A stretch of DNA of 64,000 nt. Origin: Hyphomicrobiales bacterium. GTDB taxonomy: Bacteria > Pseudomonadota > Alphaproteobacteria > Rhizobiales > Rhizobiaceae. Position 1 is the first letter of the stretch, and each line of letters starts with the position of its first letter. Location of the stretch: NCBI GenBank assembly GCA_900466945.1, contig UBNV01000010.1:558001-622000 (forward strand), in the 5' to 3' direction. A program made the translations under genes and the position numbers. Below the pieces are notes generated by a model. It searched no databases. It saw nothing but the letters and a program-made list of their open reading frames with translations, and was not told the origin of the DNA. This document shows positions 47,377-56,700 of this stretch, in pieces.

Positions 47377-48666
47377 ATGTCCATGAAGATGAAACTGACA
47401 GGCGCGCTGCTCGGCGCCATGCTGTCGACCACGGCCTTCCACGGCGCTTTCGCCCAGGAAGACACGATCAAGATCGGCGTTCTGCATTCGCTGTCCGGCA
47501 CGATGGCGATTTCTGAAACCACCCTGAAAGACGCCATGCTGATGCTCGTCGAAGAGCAGAACAAGAAGGGTGGCGTTCTCGGCAAGAAGCTCGAAGCCGT
47601 CGTCGTCGACCCGGCTTCCGATTGGCCGCTGTTTGCCGAAAAGGCCCGCGAGCTGATCGAAAAGGACAAGGTTGCGGCCGTCTTCGGTTGCTGGACCTCG
47701 TCTTCGCGCAAGTCTGTTCTGCCGGTCTTCGAAGAGCTGAACTCAATCCTCTTCTACCCGGTCCAGTACGAGGGTGAAGAATCCTCGCGCAACATCTTCT
47801 ACACAGGCGCTGCTCCGAACCAGCAGGCCATTCCGGCCGTCGATTACCTTGCCGAAAACGAAGGCGTCGAGCGCTGGGTTCTGGCCGGTACCGACTACGT
47901 CTATCCGCAGACGACCAACAAGATCCTCAAAGCCTATCTGATGTCCAAGGGCGTTGCCGAAGAAGACATCATGATCAACTACACGCCCTTCGGTCATTCC
48001 GACTGGCAGACCATTGTTTCCGACATCAAGAAGTTCGGCTCGGAAGGTAAGAAGACGGCCGTCGTCTCGACCATCAATGGTGACGCGAACGTTCCCTTCT
48101 ACAAGGAACTGGGCAACCAGGGCATCAAGGCCGAAGACATCCCGGTCGTCGCCTTCTCCGTCGGGGAGGAAGAACTCGCCGGCCTCGACACCGCACCGCT
48201 GGTCGGCCATCTCGCCGCCTGGAACTACTTCCAGTCCGTCGATGCGCCTGTGAATGCCGAGTTCATCGACACCTGGCATGCCTTCACCAAGAACGACAAG
48301 CGCGTGACCAACGACCCGATGGAAGCAGCCTATATCGGCTTCCAGGCCTGGGTCGCTGCCGTCGAAGCGGCCGGCACGACCGAGACCGATGCCGTTCTCG
48401 ACTCGATCATCGGCGTGTCCGTCCCGAACCTGTCTGGCGGCACCTCGACCGTCATGCCGAACCACCACATCACCAAGCCGGTGCTGATCGGTGAAATCCA
48501 GGCCGACGGCCAGTTCGAAATCGTCCAACAGACCCCGTCTGTCGTCGGTGACGAATGGTCGGATTATCTGCCTGACTCCAAGGACCTGATCTCCGATTGG
48601 CGCAAGCCGATGGAATGCGGCAACTTTAACGTCGCTACCGGCAAGTGCGGCGGCAAGGGTAGCTGA
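47377..48666 (+). CDS. urtA: Urea ABC transporter substrate-binding protein UrtA
   Basis: This 429-aa periplasmic protein has a signal peptide (LTGALLGAMLSTTAF, cleavage after AFA). The mature part starts DTIKIGVLHSLSGTMAISET and has VFGCWTSSSRKSVLPVFEE, NSILFYPVQYEGEESSRN and the C-terminal ISDWRKPMECGNFN. These are UrtA features separating it from amino-acid binding LivJ. It captures urea for UrtBCDE. GAGGGGA precedes the ATG. Confidence 0.95.
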   Translation: MSMKMKLTGALLGAMLSTTAFHGAFAQEDTIKIGVLHSLSGTMAISETTLKDAMLMLVEEQNKKGGVLGKKLEAVVVDPASDWPLFAEKARELIEKDKVAAVFGCWTSSSRKSVLPVFEELNSILFYPVQYEGEESSRNIFYTGAAPNQQAIPAVDYLAENEGVERWVLAGTDYVYPQTTNKILKAYLMSKGVAEEDIMINYTPFGHSDWQTIVSDIKKFGSEGKKTAVVSTINGDANVPFYKELGNQGIKAEDIPVVAFSVGEEELAGLDTAPLVGHLAAWNYFQSVDAPVNAEFIDTWHAFTKNDKRVTNDPMEAAYIGFQAWVAAVEAAGTTETDAVLDSIIGVSVPNLSGGTSTVMPNHHITKPVLIGEIQADGQFEIVQQTPSVVGDEWSDYLPDSKDLISDWRKPMECGNFNVATGKCGGKGS

Positions 48667-48688
48667 TCGGCTGACCTTCAGGTCTCAG

Positions 48689-48823
48689 CCCCTCACCCTA
48701 ACCCTCTCCCCGCAAGCGGGGGGAGGGACGTGCCAACAAATACGCTGATCATGATTGGTGAGGCTGCGGCAATCGTCCTTCTCCCCGTTCGCGGGGAGGA
48801 GGTTCCGGCAGGCGGATTAGGGG
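48689..48823 (+). repeat. RIME-like palindromic repeat, copy 1
   Basis: A 135-bp mosaic of two G+C palindromes: CTCTCCCCGCAAGCGGGG (48703-48720) and TTCTCCCCGTTCGCGGGGA (48779-48797). It is bounded by CCCCTCACCCTAA at the left and ATTAGGGG at the right. The second copy 3.6 kb away has the same order and nearly equal length. It matches the rhizobial intergenic mosaic elements (RIME). It sits between urtA and urtB. Confidence 0.75.
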
Positions 48824-48864
48824 CTTTTCGAGCCCCGCCGCCCCGCCAACCGGGGGACAAGGGA

Positions 48865-50469
48865 ATGCTTATCCGTTTCATCACACTGCTTTTCGCCTTC
48901 TTCGCTTTCGCCGCGCCGTCCATGGCGCAGAGCGATGCGAAGGATTTGCTCAACGCGCTCGGCAAGGCCAATTTCAAGCAGGCCGAAGAGCTGCTCGGCC
49001 AGATCGCCGCAACCGGCGATCCGCGTGTCGTGCCGGCACTCGAAGCCTTTGCCGAAGGCGATCTCTATGTCCGCAAGTCGGACAGTCAGGTGGTCATCAC
49101 CAAACCTGCGGGCAGCAATCTCGCAGCGATCGATCCCCTTTCGGGCGAGACGATCGCCGAGGAGCCGAAGGGCGTCTTCACCAAGATCAGGGTGAACAAC
49201 ACGCTGCGCCGTGCGATCCGGTCGGCGCTCGGCGGACTGACACTGCTCAGCCCCGACCGCAGCGTCAGGCTGGCTGCGGCCCAGGCGGTGCTGCAGTCGC
49301 CGAGTGCGGAAAATCTCGATCTCGTCGAAACGGCACTCGCGACGGAACAGGACGGGGAAGTCAAGGCGCGCATGGAAGAGGCGCGGGCCGTCTCGGTCCT
49401 CGCCTCGGACCGCTCTGTCGATGAGAAGCGTGGGGCGATCGACACCGTCGCCTCGCTGGGTGGACGGGAAGCCATTGGCATCCTGATGTCGGTGTCGTCC
49501 ACCATCGATGAAAGCCTCAAACCCGATCTGGACTCGGCGATTGCCAAGATCGAGAGCAGTCTGCTGTTCTGGGATATGGGCCAGAATGTCTGGTACGGCA
49601 TCTCGCTCGGTTCGGTGCTGCTGCTCGCCGCCATCGGCCTTGCCATCACCTTCGGTGTCATGGGCATCATCAACATGGCGCATGGCGAGATGGTGATGAT
49701 CGGTGCCTACTCCACCTTCATGGTGCAGCAGGTCATCCGCACCAGCTATCCCGATCTCTTCGACTGGTCGCTGGCGATCGCGCTTCCCGTCGCCTTTCTG
49801 GTGACGGCCGCGATCGGGCTCGTCATCGAGCGTGGCGTGATCCGCTTCCTCTATGGCCGGCCACTCGAAACGCTGCTCGCCACCTGGGGCATTTCGCTCA
49901 TCCTCCAGCAGACGATCCGCACGATCTTCGGACCCACCAACCAGGAAGTCGGTAACCCGTCCTGGATGTCCGGCTCGTTCGCGCTGGGCGGCATGACGAT
50001 CACCTGGAACCGCATGTGGATCGTGCTCTTCTCGCTCACCATCTTCTTTGCTTTGCTGGCGCTGATGAAGAAGTCCGCCTTCGGTCTGCAGATGCGGGCC
50101 GTCACCCAGAACCGTCGCATGGCCTCGTCCATGGGCATCCGCACGCCTTGGGTCGATGCCTTCACCTTCGCGCTCGGCTCGGGCATCGCAGGCATTGCCG
50201 GGGTGGCGCTCAGCCAGATCGACAACGTCTCTCCGAACCTTGGCCAGTCCTACATCATCGACAGCTTTATGGTCGTGGTCTTCGGCGGCGTCGGCAATCT
50301 CTGGGGCACACTGGTCGGAGCGCTCTCGCTCGGCATCCTCAACAAGTTCCTCGAACCCTCGGTCGGCGCCGTGCTCGGCAAGATCCTTGTGCTCGTGCTG
50401 ATCATCCTCTTCATCCAGAAACGACCGCGCGGCCTGTTCGCGCTCAAGGGAAGGGCGGTGGAAGCATGA
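48865..50469 (+). CDS. urtB: Urea ABC transporter permease UrtB
   Basis: This 534-aa protein has a signal-like N-terminus (LIRFITLLFAFFAFAAPS) and an extracytoplasmic helical region of about 220 residues (ANFKQAEELLGQIAATGDPR and HEAT-like repeats). A LivH-like membrane domain follows with GIINMAHGEMVMIGAY and FGGVGNLWGTLVGA. The N-terminal extension is typical of UrtB. The ATG at 48865 follows AAGGG; an in-frame ATG at 48730 lies inside the RIME repeat and is unlikely. Urea channel together with UrtC. Confidence 0.93.
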   Translation: MLIRFITLLFAFFAFAAPSMAQSDAKDLLNALGKANFKQAEELLGQIAATGDPRVVPALEAFAEGDLYVRKSDSQVVITKPAGSNLAAIDPLSGETIAEEPKGVFTKIRVNNTLRRAIRSALGGLTLLSPDRSVRLAAAQAVLQSPSAENLDLVETALATEQDGEVKARMEEARAVSVLASDRSVDEKRGAIDTVASLGGREAIGILMSVSSTIDESLKPDLDSAIAKIESSLLFWDMGQNVWYGISLGSVLLLAAIGLAITFGVMGIINMAHGEMVMIGAYSTFMVQQVIRTSYPDLFDWSLAIALPVAFLVTAAIGLVIERGVIRFLYGRPLETLLATWGISLILQQTIRTIFGPTNQEVGNPSWMSGSFALGGMTITWNRMWIVLFSLTIFFALLALMKKSAFGLQMRAVTQNRRMASSMGIRTPWVDAFTFALGSGIAGIAGVALSQIDNVSPNLGQSYIIDSFMVVVFGGVGNLWGTLVGALSLGILNKFLEPSVGAVLGKILVLVLIILFIQKRPRGLFALKGRAVEA

Positions 50470-51635
50470 TTACCGGCTTCATTCTGCGCGCACTCGAAGG
50501 CAAGATCCTCATTGCCGCCGGCATTCTCGTCGCCTTCGCATTGCTCATTCCGGCGCTCAACCTGCTCACGCCGCCCGACAGCGCACTGCATGTACCGACC
50601 TACATCATGTCGCTGCTCGGCAAGTATCTCTGCTACGCGCTGCTGGCGCTGGCGCTCGATCTCGTCTGGGGCTATTGCGGTATCCTGTCGCTCGGTCACG
50701 GCGCCTTCTTCGCGCTCGGCGGTTATGCCATGGGCATGTATCTGATGCGCCAGATCGGCTCCCGCGGCGTCTATGGCGATCCCATCCTGCCGGACTTCAT
50801 GGTGTTCCTGAACTGGAAGGAACTGCCGTGGTTCTGGCATGGGATGAACATGTTCCCCATCGCCATGGCGATGGTGCTGATCGTTCCTGGCCTGCTCGCC
50901 TTTGTCTTCGGCTGGTTCGCCTTTCGCTCAAGGGTGAACGGCGTTTATCTCTCGATCATCACCCAGGCGATGACCTATGCCCTGATGCTTGCCTTCTTCC
51001 GCAACGACATGGGTTTTGGCGGCAATAATGGTCTGACCGACTACAAGGAAATCCTCGGCTTCTCCGTCCAGGCGGATGGCTCGCGTGCGGTGCTCTTTGC
51101 GCTCTCCGCGATCTTCCTGGCGCTCTGCCTGGTCATTGCGTCCGGCATCACCCGCTCGAAATTCGGCAAGGTACTGGTCGGGGTGCGCGATGCCGAAAGT
51201 CGCGTGCGCTTCCTCGGCTACCGGGTCGAGAACATCAAGCTCTTCACCTTCGTCGTTTCGGCGATGATGGCGGGTGTCGCCGGTGCGCTGTTCGTGCCGC
51301 AGGTCGGCATCATCAATCCGGGTGAATTCGCGCCGGCCAATTCCATCGAAGTGGTCGTCTGGACGGCTGTCGGCGGACGAGGCACGCTGATCGGGCCGAT
51401 CATCGGGGCGATCCTCGTCAATGTGGGGAAAAGCTACTTCACTGGTGCCTTCCCCGATCTCTGGCTGTTTGCGCTGGGCGGCCTCTTCATCTTCGTCACG
51501 CTCTTCCTGCCCAAGGGCATCGTCGGCACCGTCCAGGCCTATCTCGCGAAGCGCAAGGACTATGCCCGCGAGGCGGACAAGGATGCGGCCAACAGCGACG
51601 TGAAACCCCAATCGGCCCCTGTGGCTGCGGAGTGA
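50466..51635 (+). CDS. urtC: Urea ABC transporter permease UrtC
   Basis: This 389-aa LivM-like permease has GYCGILSLGHGAFFALGGYA near residue 75 and ITQAMTYALMLAFFRND. Its ATG overlaps the urtB stop (ATGA), so translation is coupled. A frame opening at 50016 belongs to another reading frame inside urtB. Confidence 0.93.
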   Translation: MITGFILRALEGKILIAAGILVAFALLIPALNLLTPPDSALHVPTYIMSLLGKYLCYALLALALDLVWGYCGILSLGHGAFFALGGYAMGMYLMRQIGSRGVYGDPILPDFMVFLNWKELPWFWHGMNMFPIAMAMVLIVPGLLAFVFGWFAFRSRVNGVYLSIITQAMTYALMLAFFRNDMGFGGNNGLTDYKEILGFSVQADGSRAVLFALSAIFLALCLVIASGITRSKFGKVLVGVRDAESRVRFLGYRVENIKLFTFVVSAMMAGVAGALFVPQVGIINPGEFAPANSIEVVVWTAVGGRGTLIGPIIGAILVNVGKSYFTGAFPDLWLFALGGLFIFVTLFLPKGIVGTVQAYLAKRKDYAREADKDAANSDVKPQSAPVAAE

Positions 51636-51639
51636 TGTG

Positions 51640-52395
51640 ATGAGCGACCAGACCACGTCCAGCCTGCTCTATCTCAACGGTGTTTCCGTTTCCTTCGACG
51701 GCTTCAAGGCGCTGAATTCCCTCTCCTTCATCGTCGAGCCCGGGGAACTGCGCGCCATTATCGGCCCAAACGGTGCCGGCAAGACGACGATGATGGACAT
51801 CATCACGGGCAAGACCCGGCCCGACAGTGGCGAAGTGTTCTTCGACGGTGGAAAGATCGACCTGACGAAGAAGGACGAGGCCGAGATTGCCCAGCTCGGG
51901 ATCGGCCGCAAGTTCCAGAAGCCGACGGTGTTCGAAAGCCATACTGTCTGGGACAATCTGGAGCTGGCGCTGAACCGCAAGCGCGGTGTCTTTGCTACGC
52001 TGTTCTATAGCCTGTCGTCCAAAGACAAGGCGCGCATCGAGGAAATCCTCGAGACGGTGCGCCTCACCCATCGCAAGGACGAATTCGCCGCCAATCTCTC
52101 TCATGGCCAGAAGCAGTGGCTGGAGATCGGCATGCTGCTGGCGCAGGAGCCGAAGCTTCTTCTCGTCGACGAGCCGGTCGCCGGCATGACCGATGCCGAG
52201 ACGGCGGAGACCGCCATTCTCCTCAAGGAAATCGCCAAGACCCGTTCTGTCGTCGTCGTCGAACACGACATGGGCTTCATCCGCGATCTCGGCGTCAAGG
52301 TGACGTGTCTGGCGGAAGGCTCGGTGCTGGCCGAGGGTACGATCGATTTTGTCTCGAACGACCAGAAGGTCATCGAGAACTATCTGGGGCGGTGA
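51640..52395 (+). CDS. urtD: Urea ABC transporter ATPase UrtD
   Basis: This 251-aa ATPase has Walker A GPNGAGKTTMMDI, a signature LSHGQKQWLEIGMLL and Walker B LLVDEPVAGMTDAET; the LSHGQKQWLEIG signature is characteristic of UrtD. ATG at 51640 with GGAG seven bases before; a GTG at 51637 is possible. Five bases after urtC. Confidence 0.94.
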   Translation: MSDQTTSSLLYLNGVSVSFDGFKALNSLSFIVEPGELRAIIGPNGAGKTTMMDIITGKTRPDSGEVFFDGGKIDLTKKDEAEIAQLGIGRKFQKPTVFESHTVWDNLELALNRKRGVFATLFYSLSSKDKARIEEILETVRLTHRKDEFAANLSHGQKQWLEIGMLLAQEPKLLLVDEPVAGMTDAETAETAILLKEIAKTRSVVVVEHDMGFIRDLGVKVTCLAEGSVLAEGTIDFVSNDQKVIENYLGR

Positions 52396-52418
52396 GGATG
52401 GGTGCTCGGGCGCTTTTG

Positions 52419-52554
52419 CCCCTCACCCTAACCCTCTCCCCGCAGGCGGGGAGAGGGGACTTGATCGCCGAGACCTCAGCGGTGGCTGGGCGGGCAGCGG
52501 CACGGGGTCTTCTCTCCGCTTGCGGGGAGAAGGTGGCGGCAGCCGGATGAGGGG
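52419..52554 (+). repeat. RIME-like palindromic repeat, copy 2
   Basis: 136 bp with the same order as copy 1: CCCCTCACCCTAACCCTCTC at the left, palindromes CTCTCCCCGCAGGCGGGGAG and CTCTCCGCTTGCGGGGAGA, and the right end GGATGAGGGG. Internal bases differ from copy 1. It lies between urtD and urtE. Confidence 0.75.
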
Positions 52555-52581
52555 CGACTTTGATATGAAAAGAGAATTGCC

Positions 52582-53277
52582 ATGCTGACAGTCGAAAACG
52601 TCAATCTCCATTACGGTGCAGCCCAAGCCCTGCGCGGCGTTTCCATCAATGCCGAGATGGGAAAGATCACCTGCGTGCTCGGCCGCAACGGCGTCGGCAA
52701 GTCGTCGCTCTTGCGCGCCATTACCGGCCAGCATGCGGTCTCGGCCGGCACGATCACCTTCAATGGCACGAAGCTTAATGGCATGGCGCCGTTCAACCGG
52801 GCGCGGACCGGCGTCGGCTATGTGCCGCAGGGTCGCGAGATCTTTCCGCTTCTGACCGTCCGGGAAAACCTGGAGACCGGCTATGCGCCGCTCGACCGCA
52901 AGGACCGCTTCATTCCGGATGATATCTTCGCGCTCTTCCCCGTGCTGGACACGATGCTGTCGCGGCGCGGCGGCGACCTCTCCGGTGGGCAGCAGCAACA
53001 ACTGGCGATCGGCCGGGCCATGGTGACGCGGCCGAAGATCCTGGTGCTGGACGAGCCGACGGAAGGCATCCAGCCGTCGATCATCAAGGATATCGGTCGG
53101 GCGATCCGTTATCTGCGCGACACGACCGGCATGGCGATCCTGCTGGTCGAGCAGTATCTCGATTTCTGCCGGGAGCTTGCCGATCACGTTTACATCATGG
53201 ATCGCGGCGAGATCGTGCATCAGGGCGCGGCCGAGACGCTCGATACACCGGAAGCGCGGCGTCATCTGACCGTATAA
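52582..53277 (+). CDS. urtE: Urea ABC transporter ATPase UrtE
   Basis: This 231-aa ATPase has Walker A GRNGVGKSSLLRAITG, signature LSGGQQQQLAIGRAM and Walker B LVLDEPTEGIQPSI. The LSGGQQQQLAIGRA and EGIQPSII motifs mark UrtE. AAGAGAA precedes the ATG. It starts just after the second RIME repeat, whose palindromes could affect its expression relative to urtBCD. Confidence 0.94.
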   Translation: MLTVENVNLHYGAAQALRGVSINAEMGKITCVLGRNGVGKSSLLRAITGQHAVSAGTITFNGTKLNGMAPFNRARTGVGYVPQGREIFPLLTVRENLETGYAPLDRKDRFIPDDIFALFPVLDTMLSRRGGDLSGGQQQQLAIGRAMVTRPKILVLDEPTEGIQPSIIKDIGRAIRYLRDTTGMAILLVEQYLDFCRELADHVYIMDRGEIVHQGAAETLDTPEARRHLTV

Positions 53278-53374
53278 TTTTGCAAGACAGGGTTGATGAT
53301 TTATTAGCGAAGTCGGGTTGATGCTAGGGACACGCGTGGTATTAAGCGCGCATCTGCGAACAGAAGGCACATCC

Positions 53375-54502
53375 ATGACAACCAGCACGGTATTCCCACA
53401 CGTGCGGGCACGCGGCGTATTGCGCGTGGTCGCGGGGCTTTTTCTCTTTGGTATCTCGACCGCTGCCGCACAGGCTGCCACTTGCGGCAGTCCGATCGAA
53501 CCTGGCCAATACGGTCTCACCTTCCAGTCCGGTGGCGTGGAGCGCGAGGTGGTCTATGTGATCCCCTCGAGCTATACGGGGAAGAAGAAGGTTCCGCTTG
53601 TTCTCGATTTCCATGGATCGAACAGCAATCCCAAGGTCCAGCTTGGCCGCAGCCATTGGAACGAAGTCGCCGAGCGCGAGGGCTTCGTTGTCATGGCGCT
53701 CGCCGGCAGCCTGAAGGGCGAATTGCCCAATACGCATGCCTGGAACGTGCCCGGTGTCACCGCAGGTGACGGGGCGGATGAATCCGCCGCTATCCGTGAG
53801 CTTCTGAAGCTTGCCAAGGATACGCTCTGCATCGATTCCACCAAGGTTTATGCCTCGGGTTATTCCGGCGGCGGGCGCATGCTGTCGCAATATATCTGCA
53901 ACGGCTTTGGTGACTTTGCTGCCGCCGGCTTCGTCATGGGCCTACGCGCCGGTACCCCGGTCGAGGAAAATGGTGTCTGGCAGCCGCGGCGCGAAAGCTG
54001 CCAGCCGAGCCGGCCGGTGTCGATCATCGCCTTCTCGGGCAAGAAGGATCACGTCAATCCGTTCGAAGGCGGTGGCCGGGCCTATTGGCGTTATGGCGGC
54101 GAAGTCGCCCTAAACCGCTGGGCCGAGTTGAATGGCTGCGAGACGCGGGCCTCGCTTGAGACAGGCGAAAATGCCGACGTAGCGACCTATGCCGGTTGCC
54201 GTGCCGGCACCAGCGTAGTCTCCTATGTGATTGCCAGCGCCGACCACGCCTGGCCAGCCCGCACGGTCCGCTTCCGTCTCGCCTCGAATGGCGACAACTC
54301 GATCCGCGAGGTTGATGCGACCGACAGAATGTGGGAATTCTTCAAGGCCTCGGGCGGCGAGATGATTGCGACAGTCGCGGTCGATGCTGCCTGCGGCGAC
54401 AAACAGAAAACCGCCGCGATCAGCGATGGCGGGCAGGGGACAAGGTGCAGCCCATCCAGCAAACCAGGCAGCAACGCGCCGTTGGTGTCGGACGACTTGT
54501 GA
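53375..54502 (+). CDS. Secreted alpha/beta-hydrolase, PHB depolymerase/feruloyl esterase-like
   Basis: This 375-aa protein has a signal peptide ([19 protein letters not shown], cleaved near AQA). The esterase family features are [14 protein letters not shown] (oxyanion loop) and the nucleophile elbow [10 protein letters not shown] (Ser in GYSGG); an ADHAWP segment holds the likely His. The LpqC/PHB depolymerase group cleaves ester bonds in polyhydroxybutyrate or feruloylated sugars; the substrate here is unknown. The ATG at 53375 follows AAGG. Its 3' end overlaps the presumed GTG start of ureD by 58 bases. Confidence 0.78.
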   Translation: MTTSTVFPHVRARGVLRVVAGLFLFGISTAAAQAATCGSPIEPGQYGLTFQSGGVEREVVYVIPSSYTGKKKVPLVLDFHGSNSNPKVQLGRSHWNEVAEREGFVVMALAGSLKGELPNTHAWNVPGVTAGDGADESAAIRELLKLAKDTLCIDSTKVYASGYSGGGRMLSQYICNGFGDFAAAGFVMGLRAGTPVEENGVWQPRRESCQPSRPVSIIAFSGKKDHVNPFEGGGRAYWRYGGEVALNRWAELNGCETRASLETGENADVATYAGCRAGTSVVSYVIASADHAWPARTVRFRLASNGDNSIREVDATDRMWEFFKASGGEMIATVAVDAACGDKQKTAAISDGGQGTRCSPSSKPGSNAPLVSDDL

Positions 54503-55263
54503 CGAAGTCGCTCGGCGGGCGCACGCGCATCGCCGAGCTTTATCAGGAGGGGGCGGCGAAGATCCGCCTGCCGGAGACCTTCAGCGACGAGCTTGAGGCC
54601 GTCATCATCAACACCGCCGGCGGCATCACCGGCGGGGACCAGTTCGACTGGAGTTTCAGGGCCGGTCCCGGATGCTTCCTCACCGCGACCACACAGGCCT
54701 GCGAGAAGATCTACAAGGCCTCTGCTGGAACGGGTCAGATCACCACACGCATCGAGGTAGGCGAGGGCGCCCGCATGCACTGGCTGCCGCAGGAAAGCAT
54801 TCTCTTCGACAACGCATCGCTGACACGCCGGCTGGAGGTCGACCTCGCCGAGGACTCCGAATTTCTCGCCGTCGAGGCGATCTTGCTCGGGCGCAAGGCC
54901 ATGGGCGAGGCGATGAATGCCGGTTTGGTTCGCGACCGCTGGCGGATCCGCCGTGGGGGGCAGCTTTTGCATGCCGAAGAGCTGAAGCTCGGGGGGGATG
55001 TCGCTGGTCTCGTGGCATCTCCGGCGGTGTTGGCCGGGCGCGTTGCCTTTGCCACGCTTATCCTCGTCAGCCCACGTGCCGAAGCGCTGATCCGCCCAAT
55101 TCGTGAGCATATCGGTGAAGAAATGGGCGGCGTAAGTCATTGGCAAGGCAAGCTTGTTGCCCGTGTGGCCGCCCCTGACGGCTTTGCCTTGAGAAAAATC
55201 CTGTTGCCCGTCATTTCGGCCTTGCGCGGGGGCGCGTCTGTGCCAAAAGTCTGGAATCTCTGA
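54445..55263 (+). CDS. ureD: Urease accessory protein UreD
   Basis: This protein of about 272 aa joins UreF and UreG in nickel delivery to urease. It has the UreD core [39 protein letters not shown] and [18 protein letters not shown], all conserved. The upstream frame is non-family-like (the first in-frame ATG is at 54331); the GTG at 54445, near GGGGACAAG, gives a normal N-terminus. It begins inside the esterase gene. Confidence 0.93.
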   Translation: MQPIQQTRQQRAVGVGRLVTKSLGGRTRIAELYQEGAAKIRLPETFSDELEAVIINTAGGITGGDQFDWSFRAGPGCFLTATTQACEKIYKASAGTGQITTRIEVGEGARMHWLPQESILFDNASLTRRLEVDLAEDSEFLAVEAILLGRKAMGEAMNAGLVRDRWRIRRGGQLLHAEELKLGGDVAGLVASPAVLAGRVAFATLILVSPRAEALIRPIREHIGEEMGGVSHWQGKLVARVAAPDGFALRKILLPVISALRGGASVPKVWNL

Positions 55264-55285
55264 CGATCACGCCATTGGAGCACGC

Positions 55286-55588
55286 ATGAATCTGACGCCG
55301 CGGGAAAAGGACAAACTGCTGATCGCGATGGCCGCCATGGTGGCCCGGCGCCGGCTGGAGCGGGGCGTGAAGCTCAACTATCCGGAAGCGATTGCGCTGA
55401 TCACCGACTTCGTCGTCGAAGGCGCGCGTGATGGCCGGATGGTGGCGGATCTGATGGAGGCGGGCGCGCATGTCATCACCCGCGACCAGGTGATGGAAGG
55501 CATTGCCGAGATGATCCACGACGTGCAGATCGAGGCGACCTTCCCCGATGGCACGAAGCTCGTCACCGTGCACGAACCCATCCGCTGA
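55286..55588 (+). CDS. ureA: Urease subunit gamma UreA
   Basis: This 100-aa urease gamma chain starts [20 protein letters not shown] and ends [16 protein letters not shown], matching the 100-residue UreA standard. GGAG lies six bases before the ATG. Urease (UreABC) hydrolyses urea to ammonia and carbonic acid in the cytoplasm. Confidence 0.97.
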   Translation: MNLTPREKDKLLIAMAAMVARRRLERGVKLNYPEAIALITDFVVEGARDGRMVADLMEAGAHVITRDQVMEGIAEMIHDVQIEATFPDGTKLVTVHEPIR

Positions 55589-55598
55589 GGATCTGAAC

Positions 55599-55853
55599 AT
55601 GGCGCTGGAACTTCGACCCAATTGCGAGTGCTGCGACAAGGACCTGCCGCCAGAAAGCCAGGCGATGATCTGCAGTTTCGAATGCACCTATTGTGCCGAT
55701 TGCGCCGAAACCACGCTTGCCGGCATCTGCCCAAATTGTAGTGGCGAACTGGTGCGCCGTCCAATCCGTCCCGTCGCCAAGCTCGCGAACAATCCTGCTT
55801 CCACAAAGCGTGTTCTGAAGGCCGAAGGCTGCGTGCCCGTCCGCGCTGGCTGA
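55599..55853 (+). CDS. DUF1272 cysteine-rich protein between ureA and ureB
   Basis: This 84-aa protein has nine Cys in the first 50 residues (positions 9, 11, 12, 25, 29, 32, 35, 44 and 47), arranged as CxCC, CxxxCxxCxxC and CPNC. The pattern is a zinc-ribbon-type DUF1272 domain. It sits ten bases after ureA and 69 bases before ureB, on the same transcript. A role in metal handling for urease is inference; it could equally bind zinc structurally. Confidence 0.8.
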   Translation: MALELRPNCECCDKDLPPESQAMICSFECTYCADCAETTLAGICPNCSGELVRRPIRPVAKLANNPASTKRVLKAEGCVPVRAG

Positions 55854-55922
55854 GCCCGTTGTTGCGTTTGCAATCATAATCGTCTTGTCAAAGGCGCCCT
55901 CTTGGTCTGGAGTTGAAGTGTC

Positions 55923-56228
55923 ATGATCCCCGGTGAAATCATTCCCGCGCAAGGCGAACTCGAACTCAACGCCGGTCTTCCGACCGTTACGATCGAGGTG
56001 TCCAACAGTGGCGACCGGCCGGTTCAGGTCGGCAGCCACTATCATTTCTTCGAAACCAATGCCGGGCTCCTCTTCGAGCGTGAGCAGGCGAGAGGAATGC
56101 GGCTCGACATCCCGGCCGGTACGGCAGTGCGGTTCGAGCCAGGCCAGACGCGGCAGGTCACGCTGATCCCATTGTCGGGTCTGCGCGAGGTATATGGTTT
56201 CCGCCAGCAGGTCATGGGCAAAGTCTAA
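55923..56228 (+). CDS. ureB: Urease subunit beta UreB
   Basis: This 101-aa beta chain starts [20 protein letters not shown] and has [19 protein letters not shown], then [20 protein letters not shown]. Length and motifs are canonical. GGAGTTGAAG precedes the ATG. Separated from ureA by the DUF1272 gene. Confidence 0.97.
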   Translation: MIPGEIIPAQGELELNAGLPTVTIEVSNSGDRPVQVGSHYHFFETNAGLLFEREQARGMRLDIPAGTAVRFEPGQTRQVTLIPLSGLREVYGFRQQVMGKV

Positions 56229-56259
56229 TCATGTCCATTTATCTGAATAGGAAGCTGTT

Positions 56260-56688
56260 ATGGTGCGTTCAATGAACTGGGGTCTGATCCTCCTCACGTG
56301 TGGCTGCGTATTGCTGAAGGACGCGCCGGCCTCGAGCGAGGATGTGCGGAACGTCGATTGCAACAATGCCCAGACCCAGGCCGACATGAACCAATGTGCG
56401 GCCGAGGAATATCGACAAGCCGATGCCGCAATGAATGCCCAATGGGCCGAGACACGCGCCGCTCTCCTTGAATGGGACAAGGCGTCGCCGCCCTCGGACG
56501 ACAACGGGGCCGCCAAGCGACTTCTGGTTTCGCAGCGTGCCTGGCTCGCTTATCGCGACGCGGCCTGTGATGTCGAAGGTTACTCGGTCCAAGGTGGTTC
56601 GATGCAGCCTTTGACGATTTCGTCCTGCCTTGCGGAACTAACGACGCGCCGTACGGAAGAGTTGAAATCGCTGGTCGGGCTCTATTGA
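56260..56688 (+). CDS. LprI-family (DUF1311) exported protein
   Basis: This 142-aa protein has a signal peptide (NWGLILLTCGCVLLKDAPAS). The LprI pattern follows: DCNNAQTQADMNQCAAEEYR and LLVSQRAWLAYRDAACD, with conserved Cys pairs. LprI proteins are periplasmic lysozyme inhibitors or related. The signal-peptide region includes a CGC that might be a lipobox, but this is not clear. No urease role is obvious. Confidence 0.78.
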   Translation: MVRSMNWGLILLTCGCVLLKDAPASSEDVRNVDCNNAQTQADMNQCAAEEYRQADAAMNAQWAETRAALLEWDKASPPSDDNGAAKRLLVSQRAWLAYRDAACDVEGYSVQGGSMQPLTISSCLAELTTRRTEELKSLVGLY

Positions 56689-56700
56689 GGGTGTGACGCG

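Noticed and set aside
48730-48864. N-terminal extension of urtB
   Set aside because: It is read through the RIME repeat and has no family similarity; the ATG at 48865 gives the normal signal peptide.
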